Shown: one piece after another, positions 31,461-43,904 of the stretch | How positions within the stretch are numbered: the first letter of the stretch is position 1 | How the letters are laid out: every line of letters begins with the position of its first letter | Assembly (NCBI GenBank): GCA_947069175.1 | Contig: CAMTDV010000030.1 | Location: 92,933,916 to 92,997,915 of the forward strand | DNA from: Scalesia atractyloides | Taxonomy: Eukaryota > Streptophyta > Magnoliopsida > Asterales > Asteraceae | Direction of reading: 5' to 3' | DNA: 64,000 bases | Translations under genes and position numbers: made by a program | The notes under the pieces: generated by a model | The model's database searches: none | What the model was told of the DNA's origin: nothing | What the model saw: only the letters and a program-made list of their open reading frames with translations

Positions 31461-32345
31461 AGTAATTATCTTTTATCACATTTCACAACTCTCACAATAC
31501 ATGTTCTTAGTATTATTCAAAAATGAAATTGGGTTTCTATTAAATTGTGGAGAGAAATTGAATTTTGATAATATCAATTTTGACCTATTAGCCAGAATTA
31601 ATCCAAACTCGAAAAATGTTTACCGACACTCCCAATATTGACCATATATTTCTTTTGAAATCTCATACTACCCTAAAGTTAACCCAATTAGTTTTTACTA
31701 ACATAAACAGTTCACGTCATCAAAACTTTGCCACACAAGTTATCGACATCATCAAAACTTTGACTTATTTGCCACATAAGTGGCCCATGTTATCACAACT
31801 TTGACTTTTTTTGCCACATAACCAGTCACATTATCAAAAAGACAAAAACTAATTATGTTAACTTTTCGTTAGTATGTGATTGCTGAAGAAAAATATAAAG
31901 TTAGGACTATTTATAAACATTTTATAATTGTGATTAATCTCAACAATATGTCAAAGTTTGGATTATTATAATCCAATTTGCCCGCAATGGAAAATGCCAG
32001 AAGATAACCGAAGGAAACATATAACAAGTTAAATATAAATATAAGTTTGACCTAAACCGGATAAAAATAGAAACAAAACAATAAAAATAAAGGTAATTAA
32101 GAGGTCGGTAGTCAAACACGACTCTCCTACAACCATACCCCATGCCTTCCCACTGGAACACCATGATAATTGTTAATGAACATTGATGATACAACCCTCT
32201 CAAATTTAAATTTAAATTTTGTGTAGACACATATATAAATATTGCGGTTACAATCAATCATTTGACAAGGTTTCACAAACATATACGTACGTTAATTTGG
32301 AAAGTCCATTGTTGACAAGTAGATTATTAGGATTGCATTGCAAGA
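31461..32345. other. Non-coding region with short repeats
   Basis: Near 31700-31845 the phrases ATCAAAACTTTG and TTTGCCACATAA recur three to four times at about 46-base spacing. The rest shows nothing recognisable. Confidence 0.5.
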
Positions 32346-32850
32346 TAATGATCATATTCCTATCAAGCTCAAAGATACACATTCCAGATTTACAAGTAAA
32401 CAAAATTTTGTGAATGCCGATTTTAGTATATCAAATCATTCAATACTACATGCATAGAGAACTTTTTTTTAATGGTGAGAATCTTTAACATGTTGTGAGA
32501 GATCTCACACCTTCCAAAACAGAGGGTCCTAACCCCACTTTGACCATACTATTTGTCTTAATCGGGTCCACGCTGGCGTCAGAGTTTGGCTACGGCGGTC
32601 CCGGGAAACCATACCACCCACTACAAATGGCAGCAGCTTGCACCGCCACAAGAGGGAATCTCTCTGGTGTAAAGCACGGTGGACTAAAAAACCCAGGTGG
32701 CTCGGGCTCGAACTCTTGACCTAGGATCATATTCCTATCGAGCTCAAAGATATGCATTCCAGACTTACAACAAGTAAACAAACTTTTGAGAATGGCGATT
32801 TTAATAAATCAAATCATTCAATACTCCATACATAGAGACGAAGGATCAAA
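32346..32850 (-). repeat. SINE-like sequence between two direct flanking copies
   Basis: About 115 bases at 32346-32458 (starting near ATCATATTCCTATCAAGCTC) recur with some 10% difference at 32725-32840. Between them lies a segment with a T-run at its left and, on the minus strand, a B-box-like GAGTTCGAGCC at its right end. This is a SINE-like layout. The flanking repeat is far longer than a normal target duplication. Confidence 0.5.
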
Positions 32851-34109
32851 TAAAAAAGAATACAAATATGAGAACTGTGACAATTAATTTGGATCATTTA
32901 TAAGAAAATCAATGGCTAATATATAAGGCCTCAAAACTTTTTACAATAAACTCAAATTAGTTATAGCTTAGCTAATAGGGTAGAAAAGGAATAACCATCA
33001 CTGTTAACATTTGATGTAGTTACATTATTTTTAGACGCATGTTACTTTTATATTCTATTATTTTTGGTATAAAAGAATTTTTTTAAATAGCAAATTTCTT
33101 TTATTCCATATTATTTATGAGACTTGAATCCAAGACCTCCCCTCTTAAACCTAGACATTTAAATCAGTAGGGGCGGACCTAGTGTATAACAAGGGGCAAC
33201 CCCCGCTACGGCTTAGCGCTCCGGCGGTAGTGTAAATTTTGAAAAATTTTGACCTTTTTTTGATTTCGTTACCGTTTTTTTATAAAACGTTACCGTTTGG
33301 CGGATTTTCTAGCTCCGCCGCTTTTGTAAATAGACCATTACGCCATTGATGGTATACAAGAATTAAATCGTAGAGTTAATTACTTAATTATTTTTCAAAT
33401 GAAGTATAGCATTATTATTGTTATGTATTTTTAGGAAACAAAACTATTTTTAAAATGTCGATGACTAGTGCTTATAACCACTACTACAAAACAGTTCTTA
33501 TTATGGATTACGGAGAAATTCAGATGCAATTTTTTATACTTATTAGCTACGATCACATTTTGCAACCTTTTAGCTATGGGTATTCTGTCGTAAACGAATT
33601 CTGTAGCGAAAATGGAGCCAAATTGCGAAAAATATTTATAATAAAAATAAGTTTGGTAATTTATGAGGTAAATCAGAACCCACATGTTACTTATAACAGC
33701 CCCCCCCTGCACGCACACACACATACAACGTTCAGTCTAGTACCATCAGATAAGATAAGAAGAAAACAACACTCCCATATAAATTAAAAGTGTTGTGTTA
33801 AAAAATAAAAAATTCCTTTAAATGACTTGTACATTCGTACATTACTAACTTTTGCATTATCACTAAGAACTCATTTTTAATGAAACTTATATTAATACAT
33901 AAATAAAGATAATTATGTCGCAATGAAACTTATATTAATACATAGATAAAGATAATCAAGTCGCAACTGTATATAGAAAAATTTTATAAGCCATTATATT
34001 TTTAAAATATGAAAAAGGAGAAGTTTATCAATGTGCCACATGTTAATGTCAATGTGTGGTTGAAAAAAAAATAGAAACTTTCACAATTATGCTAACTTCC
34101 ACCTGATGC
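32851..34109. other. Non-coding region with transposon fragments
   Basis: The block at 33175-33320 (GGGGCGGACCTAG, GGCTTAGCGCTCCGGCGG and a repeated CGTTACCGTTT phrase) is typical of worn plant transposon ends. A related GGACCTAG phrase occurs at 27137. TATAAACTTATATTAATACAT is doubled near 33885-33945. No gene seen. Confidence 0.45.
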
Positions 34110-34735
34110 TTTAAGATTTGTAAAAAAGATAGTAAATTTACCACACAAACCTTTTTTATACTTAATATAATGGTAATAGCTGTAGTAAATAATGATAAAA
34201 AATATGATTACGAGTTAATTAAAAACGAACCAAAAATCATAGTAAAAACTCTAGCAAAGTTAAGGAAATGAATAACTATAAATTAACTAAATTAATACTA
34301 ACGTAGCAAAACGCGTAGCATTATTCAAGCAAATCTGAGAAACTAGATATTTTGTCATTCCAGCTATAGTTGGATAGTAAAGACTCTTATCTTTAAAGAA
34401 AAACGCCACGATTCATATATAATAAAATTTAATATTTATTGGTATAGTTTAAAAATGGTAAAGTAACCTATTAAAAATATTTAAAAAGCAACTAAAGTAA
34501 TTTTAGGACGTACATTGAATTTAAGGGGTCATGACTCAAGATGGAAGATACTGACCGAACTTTGATGTATAAAAGACAAATGCTGATGAATTCATTAATA
34601 TCTGTGAAATGTTTGAATAAGTGGTCAGAAAGATTTTTACTACCTTTAACTTTGAACATATTTGTGGATCTTATTTCCTCTCCTCATGGTGAACAATTAT
34701 TTCTCCAACATAGTTGTTGCCTCTTGCGGTAAAAA
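34110..34735. repeat. Dispersed repeat, copy 2
   Basis: Partner of 30990-31460 (GGATCTTATTTCCT, CTCATGGTGAACAATTATTT). Confidence 0.6.
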
Positions 34736-35082
34736 ATTTAACTGCCTATACATGATTGGAAAAAAACAGCAATTATATTTCTTGATGCCCCATGAAAATT
34801 GCAACATCTTAATCCAGAAAAAAAGCTAGATTTAAAGTTACAAATTAAGCCATCATCATGACTAAATAAATATAAGGTATGATCTTCATATAGTACCAAT
34901 TGAACTTGTATCTATTTCTCAAGTTCCAAAAAAGAATAACTTACTTTTTAATACAAAATTGTCACGGGTTATTGTTTTAGAGTGATAATATTCATACAGC
35001 ATTTCACTCTATTTCTCTACGTACACACACATATATACATATATATATATATACATACATATATATACACACATATATATAA

Positions 35083-35453
35083 GAAGAAAACTCATCTGAG
35101 TTGAAAAAACTCAAGAAAACCCTATGTAACATTTTTATTTTTTTCTAAAAAATAGAGAATGTAACATACATATATTTCAACATTTTTATAAAAAAATTTA
35201 AAAAGCATTGACTAGTTTTTTTTAAATATTCAAAAGCTGTATGTTACAATTTTTTTGAACATATATATTATGTAACATGTAATTTTTAACATTAAAAAAA
35301 AACTACTTGACGCTTTTTTGTTTTTCTTTTACAAAAATATGTGTATATTACATTCCCTACTTTTTTAGAAAAAAATAAAAATGTTACATAGAGTTTTTAC
35401 AAGGGTTTCTTGAGTTTTTTCAACTCAAGCGGGTTTTCCTTTTATTATTCCCC
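35083..35453. mobile_element. MITE with long TIRs next to TA tracts
   Basis: A 21-base stretch at 35098-35118 (GAGTTGAAAAAACTCAAGAA plus A) is the exact inverse of 35406-35426. Inverted similarity extends outward (AAAACC/GGTTTT) and inward (TATGTAACATTTTTATTTTT). TA-rich simple sequence borders both sides. Confidence 0.75.
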
Positions 35454-35854
35454 TATATATATATATACAAGGATAGAGTAGAAGTGGAGGGTTCAAATGA
35501 GAATAAAAATTTGTAAGAATAAAAAGAGTAACTTTTAAACCAATAGGAATTCTCCATTTACTTCATTTAATGTGTGTATTTAATGTTATGAAAAAGGGCA
35601 TATATGTAAATCTATAATTATCATTAATTAGTTAATTAATTAAACTTGTAACTCATTTTTTAAAATACTTTTTCTAAGATAAAATAATTTATGGTGAAGG
35701 ACAATTCTCGACATATGTATGATAAATTTTAGTATGTGTAAGATAAATTTTGAAATGTGTAGGGTAAATTCCGGTAAGTGTAAGACATATGTAGGATAAA
35801 TTTTGAAATGTGTAGGATCAAATATTTTTGTTTTATTAATGAGAGATAACATAA

Positions 35855-36087
35855 CTTTTTTTTGAAAGGTGTGAATTATTCGCGAATGTCGCGAGGTCTA
35901 GCATACGTTGTCTTAACCGGGTCCGCGCTAGAGAGCCCTCTCGCACCATAGATCCCCAATTTAAACCCCTCAATGATTAACCACTATCACCCAGACTCGA
36001 ACTTGAGACCTGGAGAGGAAAACTCACCCGGCCGACCATAAGTGGAACTTAAATACTCGTGGCCACCACTAGAGCACTAGTGATGGT
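35855..36087 (-). mobile_element. SINE (233 bases) with perfect 15-base target duplication
   Basis: TGAGAGATAACATAA occurs exactly at 35840-35854 and 36088-36102. Read on the minus strand, the insert starts with a tRNA-like head (A-box-like TAGTGCTCTAGTGG, B-box AGTTCGAGTCTGG). It ends in a short A-run (T-run at 35856-35863). It is non-coding and mobilised in trans by LINE enzymes. The perfect duplication suggests a young copy. Confidence 0.85.
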
Positions 36088-36102
36088 TGAGAGATAACAT
36101 AA

Positions 36103-36543
36103 TTAATGAGAGGAGTTATAAACTATTTAATGTTTTACCATTATGTCATTTCTTCTTTTTTTCCTCACATTAAATTTCTTCTAAAATGAACCTACCCCTA
36201 GAATGGAAAGGGTGAAATTATATTTACAGTAGGGATGTGTAAATAAGATGAACTTTGTTTTACACTATTAGCATGAGACTAGGGTGTTGTGGTGGATGGG
36301 AGCCTAGTTGGTTTTGATGCATTCGTATAACAAACAAAAAAGAGAGCTTAAAAATATTGTTGTAAGAGCATCTCCAATGCTATCTCACATCCATAATTTG
36401 GACATGGCAAATTAACATGCCATATCATTTCAAATCTCTACCTTTAAAAGTTTACTTTCGTTCTCCAATGTTGAACCAATCCAAACATACAACTTATCAC
36501 CTACTTTTTTTATTTAATCTATATCTAATTTAGTGTAAATTGT
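36103..36543. other. Non-coding region, possible Harbinger-type MITE edge
   Basis: At about 36365 the phrase GAGCATCTCCAATG, common at PIF/Harbinger MITE ends, begins a stretch. It may resume after the next element at 37800 (GAACCAATCCAAA is shared by 36474-36486 and 37811-37823). No gene. Confidence 0.4.
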
Positions 36544-37461
36544 CATTTTAGTCCCTGAGGTTTGTCCCAAATTGTCATTTTAGTTCAAATAGTTTTTTTT
36601 CCTCTGGGTCGCTGAGTTTTCCTTTTTTTTTTGTCATTTTGATCACATTGCCTAACTGAGTCTAAAAACCTGATTATAACCAGAGGTATTTTTAGCATTA
36701 ACAAAAAAAGTTTCAGAATTGCCATTTTCATCCAATCTCTTTTTAAATATTTATTTTCTTTTAATTATATTATATTATATATAACACCCAACTACCCACC
36801 CCACCCTTAACCCCCTCGTTCTATCTCTTTTCTCTTTTTGCCAAACAAACTGATTCACTTCCGCAAGTTCCGATTACCCGTAATTCTCACTTGCCACCAC
36901 CACAATCAATCACCACCACTTAAAAATTCGTCCATAACTGAAATCAGATTTGAAATACCGCGAACCTGATCTGAAATGGTGGTGCTTGACGACTAGATCT
37001 GGTGTTGCAGGTTTAATGGTGGTGGAATAGTGAATCTTCGGCCGGAGTTTGAGGGTTTGGTGTTGTGGGTGATCGTTGAGTCAAGTCCGTCAACCGTTCA
37101 GATTGGAGGCTACGACAATAAATCAATGTTGATGGGTGTGATAGTGGTGTGTCACACGTTATATGGTGAAGGTAGTGTAGTGATGGAGTGTCAGACGGTG
37201 GAGTGGTTATGTTGACGATGGTGGATAACGATGGTGTGTTGTCGGAGATGACGGTGGTTGGTTGTTGGTGGTTGCAATAGTGGTGTAGGTGACGATGGTG
37301 GAGGTGGGTGGCGGATAACGGTGGTGTGTGTTCGGAGATGACGATGGTTTACGGTGGAGGTGGTAATCGGTGTTGGTTGTGGTGGGGTGGTTGTCACAGT
37401 GGTGTTCGATGCTAATGGGAGAGTATATGTGTGACTGTATTCTATGAATGTGTACACAAAC

Positions 37462-37503
<42 letters not shown>

Positions 37504-37716
37504 TAATAAATATTTAAAAAGAGATTGGATAAATATGACAATTTAGAAACTTTTTTTTGTTAATGCCAAAAATACCCATGGTTATAACCTGGTTTTTAGA
37601 CTAAGTTAGGCAATGTGATCAAAATGGCAAAAAATGAAAAACCCAAGGACCTAGAGGAGAAAAAAATCTATTTGGACTAAAATGGTAATTCGAGACAAAC
37701 CTTAGGGACTAAAATG
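36544..37716. mobile_element. Long-TIR (Mutator-like) non-autonomous element
   Basis: Left and right arms of about 220-250 bases are inverted copies: CATTTTAGTCCCTGAGG at 36544 against the complement of CCTTAGGGACTAAAATG ending 37716. Shared inner phrases include AACAAAAAAAGTTTC and AGAGATTGGAT. The 36790-37440 core is unrelated to the arms, less A+T-rich and full of GGTGGTGG-type phrases. No transposase is seen. A 9-base target duplication was not found. Confidence 0.7.
37464..37498. repeat. (TA)n microsatellite
   Basis: TA units at the inner edge of the right arm of the long-TIR element. Confidence 0.9.
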
Positions 37717-38136
37717 GGTACTCTCTATTTTATTTTTCATAATAAATTATTTTTAATATTTCATTTATAATTATATTTATATTAACAATTTACTTTTTTT
37801 TTCCTCCCATGAACCAATCCAAAATCTACTTTTCAAACGGCTACTTAACGCCTATTTTTCCACTGGCTATAAATTCAATTTGTCTCTCCACTCACATTTG
37901 CACTTCTCAGTTCACATCACTTCAAAAGCTAATTAATTACAAATATGGGTGGCACTTACCTGAGTCTAATCAAACCAGCAGGACCCGTCCTTCAAACCTT
38001 CGATGATCAACAACCCTCCACCTTCAAACCAACGACGAGCATCCCATCGATGATCAAACCCTCAACCTTCAAACCCTCCACATATAGAAGTCTAACGTCC
38101 TCAACAGCCTACTGATTTAACCTTCAAACCCTACAC
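37717..38136. other. Non-coding region
   Basis: It holds the possible continuation of a Harbinger-type MITE (37800-37935) and repeated CTTCAAACC(C)TCCACC-like phrases at 37985-38130. No gene. Confidence 0.4.
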
Positions 38137-40470
38137 CATGCTAACTTTTTTGGGAACCCAATTATTCCATTTAACCACATAGACTGGCCGAACACGATTG
38201 GCATTGTTGATAACTTTCTTGATGCTACATGTTGTAAATAGACCCGAATCATCCAGCATCCACTCCCAACGATCCGAACCCGAAGACAACTGAACCAGCT
38301 GCAGTAAGACAATTAGTTGTTGGAATTCAAGCAATTCTTCAGCCGTACTAGGTTGCCGTCTCCAATCCCAAGCCCCAACAAAACCAGTATCGGCCACCCG
38401 AACCCTCTCAGCGACCCGACAGTTCTTCTTCTTTTCCAGCTGAAACAGAAGTGGAAACAGCCCCATAAGAGGCTGATCCGTAGTCCAGTAATCAGCTCAG
38501 AATGCTATGTCACATCCGCTACGCAACACCCCTTTTACAGATTTTGACATTTCGACCCCTAAAGAGGATAAAGTTGCAGAAATACCAGAAATATGTTTCC
38601 TAGGACCCGCGATTGTAATTTTGGCCGGGATTTGATTCCACGACCGAGAATTAAAATGTATGGCCCACACAACTTTCCTCCATAATCCATCTTTCTCCTT
38701 TTTAAACCTCCACCACCATTTTGCGAGCATGGCAAGGTTTGCGTCACGGAGAGTACCGAAACCCAAACCTCGATATTCGACCGGAACCACAACATTATCC
38801 CACGCCATCCAAGCCATTTTTGAGACTTCTTCTGTCCCGACCCAAAAGAACACCCTCCTGATTCTTTCAAGTTGGTTCAACACTTGGGCCGGAGCTTTGT
38901 AGAGAGAGAAAAAAAACGTTGGTAAAGACAACAAAACTGACTTTAGTAACGTCATACGCCCCCATATGATAGTTTCTTCGCTTTCCAAATTGAAAGCCTA
39001 TTTTTGGAAGTGTCAACAATAGGTTTCCAACTTCGCACCAACGTCATATTTGCACCAATGTATAATCCAAGGTATTTAAATGGGAATGATCCGGCTTTAC
39101 ACCGAAGTGTATTTGCCAAGCTACCCACATCACCATCCTCCACCCCCACCCCAAACACACTACACTTTGCAAGGTTAACTTTTAGGCCGGAAACAAGGTG
39201 AAAACATCTTAAAATTCTTCTAAGATTAAGCGTATTTGACACCGACCATTCACCAATAAAAATAACGTCATCGGCGTATAGTAAATGTGAAAGCGTCTTA
39301 CCAATATTATTCAACCGCATTCCAAGAAATAACCGCACTCCACGGCCTTCTTCATTATGACGGATAATGCCTCCATAGCAATAAGGAAGAGAAAGGGAGA
39401 AAGAGGATCACCTTGACGGAGACCCCCAGTACACTCAAATTCCATAGTAGGGGATCCATTGACAAGTACGGATGCCCAGGATGTGGTAAGAATGGCCATA
39501 ACCTAATCACGCCATTTAATTGGAAAACCCATTTGCTCCATGATAGAGTTAAGGAAAGACCAATTAAGGGAGTCATATGCCTTGTGGATATCCACCTTAA
39601 ATAACATGCCGACTTTCCTAGAGTGCCTCATCCAAGCAAGTATTTCATTCAACATCAAGGGCCCGTCCGTTATGTTTCTACCGGCTAAAAAAGCCGATTG
39701 TTCCTCTGAATTAAAACAATCGGTTCACCAAAACCTTGGAAATGACTTTGTTCACACACCCAATAAGACTAATAGGATGGAAGTCGGATGGGCATAACGA
39801 ATCCTTGACCTTAGGAATTAAAGCAATGAATGATGACGAACAACTTTTATTTAAACCCGGATTATTGTAGAAGTCATCGAACAACCTCATGAAGTTTTGT
39901 TGTAGACCCGGCCAAAAGCGTTTTAAGAATTTGAAGTTGAAACCATTCGGGCCAGGTGCCCAGTCACCATCGCAATCCCATACCGCATCCTTTATTTCCG
40001 TTAACGAAAAAGGACTTATCAACGCCTTGCCCTCCTCCAAAGTAAGCTCATTCAAATTCGGACACACCACCGACGGTCGATTTCTATTCCGCTCAGAAAA
40101 GAGTTGCGAGTAATAATTAAAAAAAATGTTGCTTGATGCTTACCGGATTAGTGACCCACGGTTCCCCTATAAACACGTCGTCTATACGATTTGAACTGGT
40201 ATTGGCGTTCACAATCGCATGGAAGAAGCTAGTGTTCTCGTCTCCCACGAGCGCCCACCTTGCCCTAGACTTTTGACGAATATCAGACTGTTTTTTTCTT
40301 TTCGAACTCCATCAGGAACTGCTTATAATCCATCCTCAACTCGAGCTCCATTTGTGAGAGAGCCCTATTCTCTGCTATCGATTCCAATTCCAAGACTTTC
40401 GCTTCCGAGCAGCATATATTTCTTCATCCTTTCTTTTTTCCGCCACAACCCAGTCCTTAATTCTACTTTT
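38137..40470 (-). pseudogene. LINE A reverse transcriptase region
   Basis: The RT of a non-LTR retrotransposon. Segments in order: PGPNGFNFKFLKRFW, SDFHPISLIGCVNKVISKVL, KVDIHKAYDSLNW (frame-shifted), GGLRQGDPLSPFLFLIAMEAL, LLYADDVIFIGEW with intact YADD, SGLKVNLAKC, FKYLGLYIG, IRRVFFWVG, then WEWMLDDSGLFTTCS. Several frame changes (about 39710, 39500, 39330, 38990, 38500) inactivate it. The downstream zinc-finger part is truncated. Confidence 0.88.
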
Positions 40471-41308
40471 TAACCATCTGAACTTTGTAGCAATGGCCAA
40501 GTCCCCTGGCCCATTGAAGGAGAACTGGTTACACTTTCCATAACAAACTCGAAAAACCCTTGCATATCCAGCCAGGAGTTGTAAAACCGGAAAGGAACAT
40601 GACCGAAATTCGTATTGGAAGTGGACAATTGCAGAGGCCAGTGATCGGAGTATAGCTTATCCAGGGCCATAACAACAGTCCCCGGCCATCTTTCCATAAA
40701 ACCGACACATACCAGAAACCTGTCAAATTTACTAAGTTTATCACCACGGTCAGAAACATAGGTAAACTTGGCACCGCCCATTACAAACTCCTACAAGGCA
40801 GCTGACAAAATAAAATCACTAAATACGTCAGCATTCGCAGCCACGTATTCCGAGTTTAACCTTTCATTCGGCTGCCTGACATCATTGAAATCCCCCAAAA
40901 ATACCCACAACCCTTGTCTCGAGTTCCTTAGAGGCAGGACCAACCATAGTGACTTTCCGACCGCCGTATCATTCGGAGCATATACGTTGACCAGGTTTAA
41001 CCGTATTCCGGAAGGAATGATAAAACCCGAAACACATACAAAATACATTGCTCAATTACCTTAGTGCTTGAAAAAACGGTCGGGTCCCAAAGAGAGGCCC
41101 AGCCGCCGGACCTACCACATGAATCTACTGTTGCCACATTGTAGACAGTCCTCCCCCACATTTGATTGAACAAAAAATCAGAAGACTCACGCAGTTTAGT
41201 CCCTTGAACACACAAAAAATGTACACCATTGCTTGTTTTTAGGCCCCGAATCCACTCCAGCTTCCGGGAATCCCGGATACCCCTCAGATTTATGGACAAG
41301 ATATTCAT
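40470..41308 (-). pseudogene. LINE A endonuclease region
   Basis: This is the apurinic-type endonuclease that nicks target DNA. The start at ATG 41306-41308 gives MNILSINLRGIRDSRK. Later motifs include VNVYAPND, FLGDFNDVR and SDHWPL. The usual Gln-Glu-Thr active-site block reads VQGTKL, so the catalytic Glu position is Gly. The frame changes near 41040 and 40785. Confidence 0.85.
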
Positions 41309-41990
41309 TGTAAACCGTCAAAAACACCTTCACCGATAATGACTTCACGTGTGTCTTCTTCAAACCTGTGTAGATCGATGCTGACGGCTCCCCCGACTTC
41401 CACCGTAGCCAACACCTCGGTCACTATCTGATCGACAGCTGCCGGAATTCCGGTGCTACCGTCGGGATGCAACACATCTTCAACCGAATGGGAATTTATC
41501 CGGTTCAAATTAACAATCACAGGAGAACTAGGGTCTAAACCCACTAAGGTCAAACGACCTATCCCCAGGTCTATCCTTATTCTGCCTGGGCTTTGCTAAT
41601 GGGCCTTGTGTTGAGCCCACAGAAGGTGGGCTTCTCTGGTCTCGTGATCTCTTACCAAGAGAATGTGGAGGAGCATTAGACCCAGGTGTATCAGAATGCC
41701 CACCATTATCTTGACAAATCTGTACTGGACTCTCCAAGTGGGTCCCACCTAGGGAAGGAGAACCAGCCGCCACATTCTTGACATCATTATTAGGACTTTT
41801 AGAAGCCCTAGATCCATGTGCCTCTTCCCATGCACCCCGTTGCCCCATGCATCCAACCGGATATGCGACTGTTGATTTGCCAACCCTCCAGCTTCCTGTG
41901 CACTGTTGTATTCCATATTCCGGTCATTACTATTTCCGATGACCGGCGAGCTAGAGCGGGAGAAAGAATTGGAAGGGGCAGTTGGGTTGG
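41305..41990 (-). pseudogene. LINE A ORF1 C-terminal remnant
   Basis: Two overlapping minus-strand frames (41528-41848 and 41305-41553) give low-complexity Pro/Ser/Gly/Gln-rich protein followed by an acidic tail ending in a stop directly at the ORF2 start. Position and composition match the C-terminal part of plant L1 ORF1. The nucleic-acid-binding N-terminal half is absent, consistent with 5' truncation. Confidence 0.55.
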
Positions 41991-43667
41991 GTTATTTTAT
42001 TTAACTTCAATTTTAATTAGGTTGGGTTAATTGCACTTGGGTTACAATGGAATGTTATTGGGCTAATGGCTAAATTGTTAAGTGAAAGTTATTGGTTAAA
42101 TTGTTAAGTATAGTGGTTAAAGAATAATAATATAAACAAGTTTATATTTTAATAAAAATCGAGTGTTTACATTTTCTTTTTTTTATAAATTCATAAGATT
42201 TTTTTTCTAAGGTGAGCGGTTGAAAATATCCAAAGGGTGCGGTCAAGATTTTGCGTGAAATTTAACTCTAATTTTTTTTTTCAAGTAGTACGACCGCCTA
42301 CCCACACCAGTGAGTAGGTCCGACCCTGGGTATAATATAAATGCATTAGTTACTAGATACTACTTTAATCCGTTTTATTTTAGTCGAATATGAGTTATAA
42401 AATGATGCAACGGGATACTAAAAAGAGTATGATATGAAGATTGAAAAAATTGTCAAAAGATTAGAGTTAATAAAGTCGTATTTAATGTTACATACGTTAG
42501 TATTAATTAATTAGTGGGACGAGGCACTCATGGGAGAACCCTCCTTGGCTTCGAACCAGCACCAAAACACCGCCGCCACTCACGCGGGTTAGGTGGACAG
42601 GTTAAGCTTTCCTTAAGGATACCCGTGTAAGATTTGTGGGGATGTCATTTGACCAAATTAAAAAAAAGTCTATTTTAAACACTTTATATATTTATCATCT
42701 TCCACTAACAATTTAAATCATACCCACTCTCAAAACCCTTCCTTAATTCAAAACCAAAACCATTTCACTCTAACTCTACATTAGATTCACAAAAAGAATC
42801 TTGAGGTGTTGGTTCGAGCTAACGAGATGTCAGTTCAAGCGGAGGTGGTGATTTTGGTGGTGAAGCATATATGCCACACCCACCCACGTAACATATTCCA
42901 AGCAATATTTTAAAGTTATGCAAATTTGAATGCTGTACAGATGGAACGTTCAAAGGTGGCAGTGAATTCGGGATATTAACAAGTGAAGGATAGAATATGA
43001 GCAGCGAAGATGTGCGCAAATGGGCCTAAGCGGGTAGAAAATTTGCTCTGGATCTCCTACTAGCCCATGTAAAGAAGCAATAGCCAGCCCATATTAGTGG
43101 CCCAACCCAAAATACTAACACAAGACTGATCATTTGGGCCCATTTAACCTGATAATCCAGGCAAATAGATCCATTCGGATCCCTGACATAAACAATAATC
43201 TCATCTTCTTGAATCGTTGACTCTCATGTGCAAAGAAAAAGAAAGAAGCATTCCCATATAACTAATCAAACAAGATTGTAGCACTTCATTAATTTGAAGG
43301 ATGGTCTTCTAATTCGGTCTCCTCCAAGAACTTGTATAATCTATTGCCCACAACGCAATCGGACAAGATTGTACCACTTCATTACTGGGTTTCCTAGCTC
43401 CTAAATTGATGTATAGGCGTTATAGCCTAGTGGAGATAGATATAATCGGGTGGTTCCGCTGGTGGCACGATGATACTCCAGTGGCCCGTCAGTTATCCAA
43501 ATTTGTCGTTGAAAAAAATATATATATATATAACTTTTAATCATTTGATCCATTAGGTTTTATCCCCATAATTTATCAAACATCTGAACTTCTAGGCTTC
43601 AATTGTCACAACTTCAATTTACAAAAAAAAAAAAAAAAAGATAAAAAGAAAAAGGGAAACATTACAC
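41991..43667. other. Non-coding region left of the TIR-kinase locus
   Basis: No gene seen. A tRNA-like minus-strand phrase (GGTTCGAAGCC, near 42550) and a plus-strand SINE-like stretch (43405-43520, TAGCCTAGTGG, ending GTTGAAAAAAATATATA) are present. TGGGCC/GGCCCA motifs cluster at 43020-43150. An A-run lies at 43622-43639. Confidence 0.45.
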
Positions 43668-43764
43668 TTAAAATTTAGAACATAGCCGAGACAAGTCAGT
43701 TATCTTGTGTCGATAAACCATTTTTATCTCTTCAACAACTTTCGCGACAAGATCTGCACTAGAC
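43668..43764 (-). pseudogene. Exon 6: TIR-3 linker and stop
   Basis: Acceptor TTTTGCAG precedes 43764. It joins in phase 2 as R-SSADLVAKVVEEIK, a TIR linker-like helix, and ends SRLCSKF with TAA at 43668-43670. Nothing resembling NB-ARC or a further kinase lies downstream. Confidence 0.6.
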
Positions 43765-43904
43765 CTGCAAAATTTCAACATAAGATGATCAGCATTCTCA
43801 TTTCTAAAATACCCAATTCCAATATACATATACATTACTAGTACACTTATATATTGATAGTTTAAGAAACGGATATACACGATTAACACTACGCAATTAA
43901 GTAC

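Larger units (their letters stand above)
38137..41990 (-). mobile_element. L1-type plant LINE A, decayed, lacking its 3' end
   Basis: Minus-strand order is ORF1 C-terminal region, endonuclease, RT and start of the zinc-knuckle RT C-terminus. It stops abruptly at about 38137 within the C-terminal domain (after WNNWVPKKVSMV). No 3' UTR or poly-A follows. Plant LINEs are usually 5'-truncated, so a retained 5' side with a lost 3' end indicates later deletion or rearrangement. Confidence 0.88.

Noticed and set aside
37030..37457. Possible gene in the GGTGGT-rich core of the long-TIR element
   Set aside because: Frames are short and repetitive on both strands, with no splice-supported extension. 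Kept only as a possible captured fragment.
42530..42620. SINE at a minus-strand GGTTCGAAGCC B-box-like site
   Set aside because: No A-tail, target duplication or clear A-box was found, so it is mentioned only as a fragment.
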